Below, piece after piece: positions 24,057-30,068 of a stretch of DNA of 32,271 bases (positions within the stretch are counted from its first letter, which is position 1; each line of letters opens with the position of its first letter). The stretch is from an uncultured Bacteroidales bacterium (GTDB lineage Bacteria > Bacteroidota > Bacteroidia > Bacteroidales > Bacteroidaceae). The translations under genes were made by a program, and so were the position numbers. The notes beneath the pieces are model-generated. The model ran no database searches. It was not told where the DNA came from and saw nothing but the letters and a program-made list of their open reading frames with translations. The stretch is from NCBI GenBank assembly GCA_937901185.1, contig CALCHR010000191.1, forward strand, positions 1 through 32,271, written 5' to 3'.

Positions 24057-24965
24057 TTATCTCCTACCTCCTCTGCTTCCACTTCCGAAACTTCTGCCGC
24101 CGCTTCTGCCGGAAGGTGCGCTGTAAGATGGTGTGTTACCGAATGAACGCGACGGCGTATAGGTAGAGGATGGTCTGCTGTTTGTGCGAGGCTGACTGCT
24201 TCCTTTCTGTGTACTGAAACTTCTGGAAGGTCGCGTGGTAGACTCTCTAAATTGCGTACCGGAGTTTTTATCATTTCTTGAAGACGAGTAGCGCGATGTT
24301 CCGGGACGGCCTTCATGTTTATCCTTACTTGGCTGATAAGTGCTAAAGTAGCGTGAAGAGGGACGGGTAACTCCAGACCCTCCTCTTCCTCCATATCTGT
24401 TGCCGGGTCCTCTGTAAGCATACGATGGTCTTCCGCTGTAGTATATGGGGCCATAATAGGAAGGACGCGGAGGATAAATGCCCCACCCCGGTCCGTAATA
24501 CCATGGATTCCAATAATAATTGTATCCCCAATAATAGGAAGGATAATAGCTCCAATGATGCCAGGGGTCATAAAGGTATCTGTAGCCCCAAGGATCGAAA
24601 GTGAACATCCAATCGTAATAATCTATATAATACGGACTGCTGACTATCACGCCTACTGTTGGACTATGGAAACGGATGATGCGCGAAGTGTATGTGCCGT
24701 CTTCAGGGGCATCGTTTGTCGGCGCTTCCGGGATGCTATCGGCCACATACCTGCGATTGTAAAGGTCGATGTCCTTGTCGCTATAGTTTTTTGAGGCATC
24801 ATATCGGTAGTCTGCTTCGTTCTCTATTTGAGAATATTCAGAAACAACCTCTTTTGCTTTTTCTTTTTTAGCTTTTGAGGGGATGAAATACAAATCGTCT
24901 TCTTGAGAGAATGCGGGTGTATAGAAACATCCGGCAATCAGACATAGGTATACTAACTTTTTCAT
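24057..24965 (-). CDS. exported Tyr/Trp/Gly/Ser-rich low-complexity protein
   Basis: About 302 residues from the ATG at 24965 (a second ATG at 24971 would add two residues). There is a signal peptide (KKLVYLCLIAGCFYTPAFSQ), then an acidic/Lys-rich stretch, then a remarkable aromatic segment at about 120-195 with repeated WGYxYxxDPW, SYYWGYNYYWNPWYYG and PSYYGP patterns, and finally a Ser/Arg/Gly-rich tail ending in SGSRGGRR. I do not recognise an enzymatic domain. Composition suggests a secreted or periplasmic structural or surface-associated protein; the aromatic-then-basic design might bind glycan or outer-membrane components, but that is a guess. A -7 box lies 56 bp upstream, and the FadL-like gene follows in the same direction. 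Confidence 0.75.
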   Translation of the reverse strand: MKKLVYLCLIAGCFYTPAFSQEDDLYFIPSKAKKEKAKEVVSEYSQIENEADYRYDASKNYSDKDIDLYNRRYVADSIPEAPTNDAPEDGTYTSRIIRFHSPTVGVIVSSPYYIDYYDWMFTFDPWGYRYLYDPWHHWSYYPSYYWGYNYYWNPWYYGPGWGIYPPRPSYYGPIYYSGRPSYAYRGPGNRYGGRGGSGVTRPSSRYFSTYQPSKDKHEGRPGTSRYSSSRNDKNSGTQFRESTTRPSRSFSTQKGSSQPRTNSRPSSTYTPSRSFGNTPSYSAPSGRSGGRSFGSGSRGGRR

Positions 24966-25020
24966 ACTCATCAATATTTATAGTTTATTTCTAAGAGGGA
25001 TTTCGCTCCCACTATTTTTG

Positions 25021-25028
25021 CAAAAATA
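25021..25028 (-). promoter_or_regulatory. -7 box of the low-complexity protein/FadL-like unit
   Basis: Reads TATTTTTG on the - strand, matching TAnnTTTG, 56 bp upstream of the ATG. No TTTG lies at the proper -33 distance, so support is partial. Confidence 0.5.
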
Positions 25029-25167
25029 CAGAAAGTAGCCCAAACAGAAGCCTTTTTTACAATATTTACCATTCGTGTTTACTTTTTAGAATATGAAAAA
25101 GCAAATAATAGGGCCTTCTGCGGGTTGGAATATATGATTGGAATCTAATTTTCCCAAAAATAGTTTT

Positions 25168-25251
25168 GGTTACATGAGAAGTAACCTCAAGTTACATGGC
25201 TCGTAACTCTTGGTTACATGAGAAGTAACCAGCGGTTACAAGCTGTGTAAC
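25168..25251. repeat. array of four 22-bp hairpin repeats
   Basis: Four imperfect palindromes follow one another at an exact 22-bp period (starting 25168, 25190, 25212, 25234). Units 1 and 3 are identical, GGTTACATGAGAAGTAACC; units 2 and 4 keep the GTTAC...GTAAC arms with different loops. The array begins 17 bp after the glucosaminidase stop codon, so it would sit in that gene's 3' untranslated region. Confidence 0.85.
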
Positions 25252-25268
25252 TTAGTCTATTCTTTACT

Positions 25269-26198
25269 TTATCTGATTCTGAGTTTATCTCCTGCTTCGG
25301 CGCTATAATTTTCCGGAAGATTGTTCAGCTTGTAAATGGTCTTTAGCTTCACGCCGTAAATCTGGGCCACAGTATATACAGATTGTCCGGGAAGAAGGAT
25401 GTGGTATTTCCCTTTCCATTTTTTCTCTGCTTTCGATTGCTTCTTTTCCAGATAGACAATATCGCCGGCAGAAAGCACATATCTTTTGTCTACCTCGTTG
25501 TATTTTCTCAATTTCCTTTCAGAGACCCCCGTTCTTTGAGCAATGAGCTTAAATGTGTCGCCTGTTCTAGCTATTACATAGTAGTTTTTGTTTCGCATGC
25601 GTACGGCAAGGTCACTTTCTTCTGCATAACTTGCCGGGGAAACCACCTTTGTTGCCGGAATCTGAGTCACATTTTCAGAGTAGCGTTTACCTACTTTGTC
25701 ATATTGGTGCAGGTCATACTCTTCTATTATTTTAATAAGGAGAGATGCGTATTTAGGATTAGTGGCATAGCCTGCCTTTTTAAGCCCATGTGCCCAACCT
25801 TTGTAGTCCGTAATCTTCAAAGAAAACAGAGGAGCATAGTGTGCACGGGTTGTTAAGAAAAGAGAGTGGTCCTCGTACGACTCTAACGGCGAATCGTAGG
25901 CTCTGAATTTTTCTCCCCTGCGGTCATCGTTGTGGCGCATATATTTTCCGGTCCAGTTGGAGCCGCATTTGATACCAAAGTGGTTGTTTGCCTCTTTCGC
26001 CAGTTTGCTCTGCCCTGCCCCGCTCTCCAAGAGTCCTTGAGCCAGCGTAATGCTAGCCGGAATTTTGTGCTTGTTCATCTGCTCAATGGCCACATCTTTA
26101 TATTTTGCTATATAGCTGCGATAGAGGCCGTTTTGTTGAGCAAATAAAAAGAAAGGCATACACAGCCCTAGGATAATCAATATCTTTCTAAGTTTCAT
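25269..26198 (-). CDS. glucosaminidase with LysM domains
   Basis: About 309 residues from the ATG at 26198, which opens a signal peptide (MKLRKILIILGLCMPFFLFAQ); the longer frame to 26273 would start upstream of the -7 box and is rejected. Residues about 30-170 are a GH73-type glucosaminidase domain: IPASITLAQGLLESGAGQSKLA contains the catalytic glutamate (LLES), followed by NNHFGIKCG, the RAYDSPLESYEDHSLFL segment and YATNPKYASLLIKIIEEY. Two LysM modules follow, about 205-255 (YYVIARTGDTFKLIAQRTGV) and 260-309 (YHILLPGQSVYTVAQIYGV). It cleaves N-acetylglucosaminyl bonds in peptidoglycan, acting in cell-wall turnover or daughter-cell separation in the periplasm. It stands alone, divergent from the accessory locus. 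Confidence 0.92.
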   Translation of the reverse strand: MKLRKILIILGLCMPFFLFAQQNGLYRSYIAKYKDVAIEQMNKHKIPASITLAQGLLESGAGQSKLAKEANNHFGIKCGSNWTGKYMRHNDDRRGEKFRAYDSPLESYEDHSLFLTTRAHYAPLFSLKITDYKGWAHGLKKAGYATNPKYASLLIKIIEEYDLHQYDKVGKRYSENVTQIPATKVVSPASYAEESDLAVRMRNKNYYVIARTGDTFKLIAQRTGVSERKLRKYNEVDKRYVLSAGDIVYLEKKQSKAEKKWKGKYHILLPGQSVYTVAQIYGVKLKTIYKLNNLPENYSAEAGDKLRIR

Positions 26199-26226
26199 AT
26201 TTTTCAGATTGTTAGTATACTGTTTG

Positions 26227-26234
26227 CAAAAATA
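26227..26234 (-). promoter_or_regulatory. -7 box of the glucosaminidase gene
   Basis: TATTTTTG on the - strand, 29 bp before the ATG at 26198. The -33 region is not convincing. Confidence 0.5.
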
Positions 26235-26365
26235 GTAAAATCTTTTCTTAAGCCGAAAAAATAGCGATTGCAACAGAGCGCTATATGCGTTCCCTTATTC
26301 CGTTTTTTAGCAAAGGGTGAAGAAAATATCTCTTCATGATGCACTATCCATTGGGAGATTGTGTT

Positions 26366-26373
26366 TATATTTG
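26366..26373 (+). promoter_or_regulatory. -7 box facing the fold-back sequence
   Basis: TATATTTG, a full TAnnTTTG match. Transcription would begin near 26380 and run through the fold-back sequence to the terminator at 26738-26776. No clear -33 TTTG is seen. Confidence 0.45.
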
Positions 26374-26519
26374 CAAACGCAAAAGCAAAGCTCAGAGCAT
26401 CTATAAATGATAATAAGATTGTCTCCGGAGCAGCTTAGCATCGTTCTGCATTGGATAGCTGCTTTAGCTGAAGATGCGAACAAGACATATAGAAAGGCGT
26501 TTACTACGCTTTGGTTTTG

Positions 26520-26741
26520 ACTCCTTGAAATCTGGCAGTTTCAAAAACGAATGTCAAAAAACAAAGCAACGGTAGATGCCCCATAAGTGTGTTATATACA
26601 TACCTCAAGTGTTGTATAGCCATTGGTGTATCCATATGCCAACGGCAAACATTGGCGTTGAGGGATTATTATACATACTTGCGTGGGGCTTTCTGCGTTG
26701 CTCGTTTCTGACATTCGGGCTTTGCCAGAGCCTCAAGGAGT
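26520..26741 (+). ncRNA. long imperfect fold-back: candidate structured RNA or relic of an inverted element
   Basis: Six blocks pair in collinear order across about 220 nt: ACTCCTTGA 26520-26528 with 26733-26741; TCTGGCA 26531-26537 with 26723-26729; CGAATGTCA 26548-26556 with 26709-26717; GCAACG 26566-26571 with 26696-26701; GCCCCA 26578-26583 with 26684-26689; CCTCAA 26603-26608 with 26658-26663. The apex is near 26630. It sits in the 650-bp gap between the glucosaminidase start and the methyltransferase-like gene, behind a -7 box and directly before a terminator, so it could be an RNA of roughly 220-400 nt. The long rod with internal loops recalls 6S RNA only in outline. No protein frame is convincing here. 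Two inverted copies of a dispersed repeat would give the same pattern. Confidence 0.45.
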
Positions 26742-26776
26742 GAAGCGAGCATAGTGCAGGGCTTCACGCTCTTTTT
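26738..26776 (+). terminator. intrinsic terminator before the methyltransferase-like gene
   Basis: GAGTGAAGC (26738-26746) pairs with GCTTCACGCTC (26761-26771, one bulged G) and is followed by TTTTTT. It overlaps the right base of the fold-back sequence and ends whatever transcript crosses it, about 75 bp before the next gene. Confidence 0.65.
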
Positions 26777-26817
26777 TATGTCTGAACACCTAACTGCAAT
26801 TTTTCACCGCGGTATTT

Positions 26818-26848
26818 GTAGCCCTTAACCGCATTTTGTTAAGGCTAC
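26818..26848 (+). promoter_or_regulatory. hairpin covering the translation start of the methyltransferase-like gene
   Basis: GTAGCCCTTAAC (26818-26829) pairs with GTTAAGGCTAC (26838-26848), leaving one bulged C and an 8-nt loop. The stem ends one base before the ATG at 26850, so it occupies the whole ribosome-binding region. It could restrain translation, or be a DNA operator for a regulator of the locus. Confidence 0.5.
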
Positions 26849-26849
26849 C

Positions 26850-27527
26850 ATGTCGGTTGAAGAACACAGAAAATCTCAAATCAAATCCAAAGAAAGGGTT
26901 AGCGACCACGGCGAGGTGTTTACTGCCGAGCGAGAAGTAAACGCCATGTGCGACCTTGTGGCCAACGAATGTCTACGCCCCGACTCTCGCTTTTTAGAGC
27001 CTGCTTGTGGAGACGGCAACTTCTTGTCTGTCATACTTCAGCGCAAGCTCTCCGAACTCAGAAGAAAGTACAAACAAAGTCCACGCGACTATGAAAAGCT
27101 ATCCATCGTGGCCATCGGCAGCCTTTATGGTGTGGACATACTGAACGACAATGTGGTAGCTTGCCGCGAGCGCCTATTCTCCATTTGGGATGAGGAGTAC
27201 ACCGAACATTGCAAGGGCGAAGCGTCGGACGATGTGCGTGAGGCGGCTCGCTTCATCATCGGCCGGAACATCATCAATGGCAATGCGCTGACACTGATGT
27301 GCGTCGATGCAGCAGGCAAGGACACCACAGCACCCATCGTTTTCTCGGAATGGACACTTATCAACGCCACACAGATGCAACGCTCAGACTACACCATGTC
27401 CGATCTCTTGCTTTATAATGAGGAGGGAACACTCTTCTCTGCCCTCTCAGAAGATGAAAAGGAGGAAGGCGGCGTTTTCCTCCGCAGATATGTTACACAT
27501 TATAAAAAGGTACACGAATATTCGTAG
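26850..27527 (+). CDS. methyltransferase-like protein with SAM motif I only
   Basis: 225 residues. The opening KERVSDHGEVFTAEREVNAM is typical of DNA N6-methyltransferases of restriction systems, and FLEPACGDGNFL (about 48-59) is a complete SAM motif I, with YGVDILNDNVVACRERL as the following acidic SAM-binding strand. I find no motif IV (D/N/S-PP-Y/F), so alone it should not methylate adenine. It may be the SAM-binding partner of the next protein, a regulatory subunit, or a shortened enzyme. The stop codon TAG lies inside the GTAG head of a REP element, so the native C-terminus may have been altered. Composition is more GC-rich than the polysaccharide genes. The gene heads a locus continuing with a full methyltransferase and a nuclease-helicase. 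Confidence 0.7.
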   Translation: MSVEEHRKSQIKSKERVSDHGEVFTAEREVNAMCDLVANECLRPDSRFLEPACGDGNFLSVILQRKLSELRRKYKQSPRDYEKLSIVAIGSLYGVDILNDNVVACRERLFSIWDEEYTEHCKGEASDDVREAARFIIGRNIINGNALTLMCVDAAGKDTTAPIVFSEWTLINATQMQRSDYTMSDLLLYNEEGTLFSALSEDEKEEGGVFLRRYVTHYKKVHEYS

Positions 27528-27549
27528 AGACGTCACAGTGTGGCGTCTC
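27524..27549 (+). repeat. REP element a
   Basis: GTAG followed by AGACGTCACA, a 3-nt turn and TGGCGTCTC: a palindrome headed by the GTAG tetranucleotide that marks REP sequences mobilised by RAYT enzymes. Its TAG is the stop codon of the preceding gene. Confidence 0.75.
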
Positions 27550-27579
27550 CCTCCGGGTCGTGGCAGTTGTGCTACATGA

Positions 27580-27605
27580 GAGACGCCATGATGTGACATC
27601 TCTAC
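27580..27605 (-). repeat. REP element b, inverted relative to a
   Basis: On the - strand it reads GTAG then AGATGTCACA with GGCGTCTC closing the hairpin. With element a it forms an inverted pair of the BIME type, filling the gap between the two methyltransferase genes. It ends 17 bp before the ATG at 27623. Confidence 0.7.
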
Positions 27606-27622
27606 ATCAAAATAATACAGCG

Positions 27623-29140
27623 ATGACCGAAAATCTTTTTCAGAATGTTTATAACCCCGATGTGCTCTCTTGTATCGCCAACCTGAGCAACGACGAGGTG
27701 TTCACTCCTCCCGAATTGGCTAACAAGATGATAGATATGCTCCCGAAGGAGTTGTTTGAGAACCCCGACACCACCTTCCTTGACCCTTGTTGCAAGAGCG
27801 GAGTTTTTCTGCGTGAGATAGCCAAGCGCTTGATAAAAGGCCTCGAACCACAAATACCCGACCTTGAAAAACGCATTGAGCATATCTTCTCGCGTCAGCT
27901 CTTTGGCATTGCCATTACGGAATTGACCAGTTTGCTCTCGCGCCGCAGCGTCTATTGCAGCAAATACCCCAGTAGCCCATTCTCCGCATATCAATTCCCG
28001 GAAAACCAACCACAGGGAAACATTATTTACCAACGTATCAGGCACAAATGGAGCTTAGGCAGATGTATTTATTGCGGTGCTTCGCAAAGTGAGTACGACC
28101 GCGGTTCAGAACTGGAAACCTACGCTTATCAATTTATCCATAATATAGATGTAGAAAAAGTATTCAATATGAAATTCGATGTGATTATTGGCAACCCGCC
28201 GTACCAACTGAGTGATGGAGGTAATGGGGCAAGTGCCAAACCTATTTACCATCTCTTTATAGAACAAGCAAAGAAGTTAAATCCTCGTTATCTAACTATG
28301 ATTATCCCTGCTAGATGGTATGCTGGAGGTAAAGGATTAGATGAATTTCGTGGTACAATGCTATCCGATAAGCAAATAAGAGTTATTAGAGATTATGTAA
28401 ATGCTAAAGAATGTTTCCCTAATAATAGTATTGGAGGAGGAGTTTGCTATTTCTTATGGGAAAAAGGAACAAAAGGATTATGCGACTTTACTACCATCCT
28501 TAATGGAAATGAAAGTCGCCAAATAAGAGCACTTGATGAATTCCCTGTATTTGTTAGACATAATTTTGCGATCCAGATAATTCATAAAGTAAAAAAGAAA
28601 GATACAGATTCATTGTCGGAAATAATGTCATCTCGTAATCCTTTTGGTATAGCATCATATGAACGAGGTTCAGAAAATAAAATTGATAAAGGCTATATAC
28701 TTTATTCAAGTAAAGGTACTGGGTATATTAGAAGAGACTCCATTTTACAAAATTTAGATTACGCAGACTCTTACAAAGTAATGATAAGTAAGGTGACTTG
28801 TGAACATGCTGGAGAACCCGACAAAGACGGTATGATGAAAGTACTTTCTACAACAAAAGTATTAAATCCTCAAGAAGTCTGTACTGACTCATACTTGATT
28901 TTGGGTAAATTTAATAACCTGAATTATGCAAATAATCTTTGTTGTTTTTTAAGAACTCGTTTTGCAAGATTCTTATTATTGCAGGCTGTTTCTTCTATCA
29001 ATCTATCAAAAGAAAAATTTTGTTTTGTTCCAATGCAAGACTTCTCCAAACTATGGACCGACGAAGAACTATACGCCAAGTATGGATTATCGGAAGATGA
29101 GATCGCATTTATTGAATCAATGATACGCCCTATGGAATAA
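27623..29140 (+). CDS. Eco57I-like DNA N6-adenine methyltransferase
   Basis: 505 residues from the ATG at 27623; an upstream in-frame start at 27560 would lie inside the REP pair and is rejected. Features in order: DEVFTPPELANKM (about 24-36), SAM motif I as FLDPCCKSGVFL (52-63), a zinc-ribbon-like CIYCGASQSEYDR (148-160), and motif IV DVIIGNPPYQLSDGG (186-200) with catalytic NPPY. The C-terminal 300 residues should hold target recognition (for example GGGVCYFLWEKG and FGIASYERGSENK). The reaction is SAM-dependent methylation of adenine in a specific DNA site, protecting host DNA. Base composition changes inside the gene: the first about 600 bp resemble the GC-richer neighbours, about 28240-29035 is much more AT-rich, and the last 100 bp recover. 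A REP begins 9 bp after the stop. Confidence 0.85.
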   Translation: MTENLFQNVYNPDVLSCIANLSNDEVFTPPELANKMIDMLPKELFENPDTTFLDPCCKSGVFLREIAKRLIKGLEPQIPDLEKRIEHIFSRQLFGIAITELTSLLSRRSVYCSKYPSSPFSAYQFPENQPQGNIIYQRIRHKWSLGRCIYCGASQSEYDRGSELETYAYQFIHNIDVEKVFNMKFDVIIGNPPYQLSDGGNGASAKPIYHLFIEQAKKLNPRYLTMIIPARWYAGGKGLDEFRGTMLSDKQIRVIRDYVNAKECFPNNSIGGGVCYFLWEKGTKGLCDFTTILNGNESRQIRALDEFPVFVRHNFAIQIIHKVKKKDTDSLSEIMSSRNPFGIASYERGSENKIDKGYILYSSKGTGYIRRDSILQNLDYADSYKVMISKVTCEHAGEPDKDGMMKVLSTTKVLNPQEVCTDSYLILGKFNNLNYANNLCCFLRTRFARFLLLQAVSSINLSKEKFCFVPMQDFSKLWTDEELYAKYGLSEDEIAFIESMIRPME

Positions 29141-29148
29141 TGTCCAAT

Positions 29149-29174
29149 GTAGAGACGTCCCATTGGGGCGTCTC
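29149..29174 (+). repeat. REP element c
   Basis: GTAG plus AGACGTCCCA, TTG and GGGCGTCTC, 8 bp after the methyltransferase stop codon. Confidence 0.8.
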
Positions 29175-29220
29175 TCTAATGCACCGCATGGCAAGAAACA
29201 TGGATATATCAGATTTCTTT

Positions 29221-29245
29221 AGACGCCCCACTGGGACGTCTCTAC
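29221..29245 (-). repeat. REP element d, inverted
   Basis: On the - strand GTAG then AGACGTCCCA, GTG and GGGCGTCT. Together with flanking AT-rich sequence it belongs to a 44-bp direct repeat (29218-29261) that recurs exactly at 29283-29326. Confidence 0.8.
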
Positions 29246-29285
29246 AGCAATGAATAATAATGGTATGATGGATGGAATGATTTTT

Positions 29286-29310
29286 AGACGCCCCACTGGG
29301 ACGTCTCTAC
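29286..29310 (-). repeat. REP element e, inverted
   Basis: An exact copy of element d including flanks, 65 bp further on. The identity over 44 bp points to a recent local duplication. Confidence 0.8.
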
Positions 29311-29364
29311 AGCAATGAATAATAATTTAATAGAAATAATTGCTTAAAATAATCTCATGCGCTC

Positions 29365-29395
29365 TTTGACTTGAATAATTTAATAGGTATCTTCG
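29365..29395 (+). promoter_or_regulatory. promoter of the RAYT gene
   Basis: TTTG (29365-29368), a 19-bp spacer, and TATCTTCG (29388-29395), which differs from TAnnTTTG at one position. The ATG follows 22 bp later. The transposase gene thus carries its own promoter between the REP elements and its start. Confidence 0.65.
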
Positions 29396-29417
29396 CAAAA
29401 GATAATCAATTAGGATA

Positions 29418-30029
29418 ATGGAGAAATACAAGGATAAATATAGGATTCCTTCAGCACGTTTCTACTCGCATAAATACAATGAAGGTACATTTTTTATAAC
29501 CATCTGTACTCATGAACGTAAACAATATTTTGGCGACATTGTAGAAAAAGAAATGCATTTGTCAAACTTGGGTAGATATGTGGACTATTGCATTTCCCAG
29601 ATTCCTGTTGTTAATGAGAATGTAATATTGCACTCGTACGTTGTAATGCCTAACCATATTCATTTGGTGTTATCTGTTTATAGAAACGTAGAGACGCCTC
29701 AATGGGACGTCTTAAAACAATGTGGCATCTCGGAAGGCGAACCACAATCGTTGAAGACTTTACCTCAATCATTGGATACACCCCAATGGGACGTCTCTAC
29801 GCAAATGAAATTGACAGCTAATTCTTGTGGAAGGTTGTCGCATATAATTTCTCAAATGAAAGGTGTAGTTACGAAGTATGCAAAGGAGGAACATATTTCA
29901 TTCGCCTGGCAAACCCGTTTTCACGACCACATTATTAGAGATAGTGGTGAGTTTGATAGAATCATGAATTATGTCATAACCAATGTGGAAAATTGGGTAA
30001 ATGATTGTTTCTGTATAGAACCTATGTAA
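29418..30029 (+). CDS. REP-associated tyrosine transposase (RAYT, Y1/HUH family)
   Basis: 203 residues of the Y1 transposase fold related to IS200/IS605 TnpA. The opening RIPSARFYSHKYNEGTFFITICTHERKQYFG is characteristic of RAYTs, the metal-binding HUH motif is MPNHIHLVL (H80, H82), and the C-terminal FAWQTRFHDHIIRDSGEFDRI is the usual RAYT ending; Y154 in VVTKYAKE is the candidate catalytic tyrosine. RAYTs nick single-stranded DNA at GTAG-headed REP hairpins and are thought to spread them. Seven such hairpins lie within about 2.3 kb, two of them inside this gene (29688-29713 and 29778-29800), where they encode the repeated peptide TPQWDV (93-98 and 121-126). It lies between the methyltransferase and helicase genes, with its own promoter and lower GC than they have. 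Confidence 0.88.
   Translation: MEKYKDKYRIPSARFYSHKYNEGTFFITICTHERKQYFGDIVEKEMHLSNLGRYVDYCISQIPVVNENVILHSYVVMPNHIHLVLSVYRNVETPQWDVLKQCGISEGEPQSLKTLPQSLDTPQWDVSTQMKLTANSCGRLSHIISQMKGVVTKYAKEEHISFAWQTRFHDHIIRDSGEFDRIMNYVITNVENWVNDCFCIEPM
29688..29713 (+). repeat. REP element f inside the RAYT gene
   Basis: GTAG then AGACGCCTC, AATG and GGACGTCTT, in frame with the transposase (codons 91-98: V-E-T-P-Q-W-D-V). Confidence 0.7.
29778..29800 (-). repeat. REP element g inside the RAYT gene, inverted
   Basis: On the - strand GTAG then AGACGTCCCATTGGGGTGT. It is 84 bp (28 codons) from element f, and although inverted it encodes the same TPQWDV on the + strand because the element is palindromic. Confidence 0.7.
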
Positions 30030-30068
30030 TTATTTCAGGTTAATCTGCGCCATAACAAAAGTGATAAT

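Noticed and set aside
24017..24571. 184-codon - strand frame overlapping the Tyr/Trp-rich gene in another phase
   Set aside because: It lacks a signal peptide or recognisable motif. The overlapping frame has a good signal peptide and a promoter box, and low-complexity sequence often leaves alternative frames open.
25168..25251. Regular repeats that might be a CRISPR array
   Set aside because: Units follow one another without unique spacers, the period is only 22 bp, and no cas genes are present. The other 21-22-bp arrays fail for the same reasons.
26520..26741. Integron attC site or complete transposon for the fold-back sequence
   Set aside because: No integrase, core-site consensus or target-site duplication is visible, and the spacers between paired blocks are unequal, unlike simple terminal inverted repeats.
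26850..27527. Calling the motif-IV-less methyltransferase-like gene a pseudogene
   Set aside because: Its frame is intact, codon use is regular, and similar stand-alone proteins seem to exist beside Eco57I-like methyltransferases. Truncation by the REP is possible but not shown.
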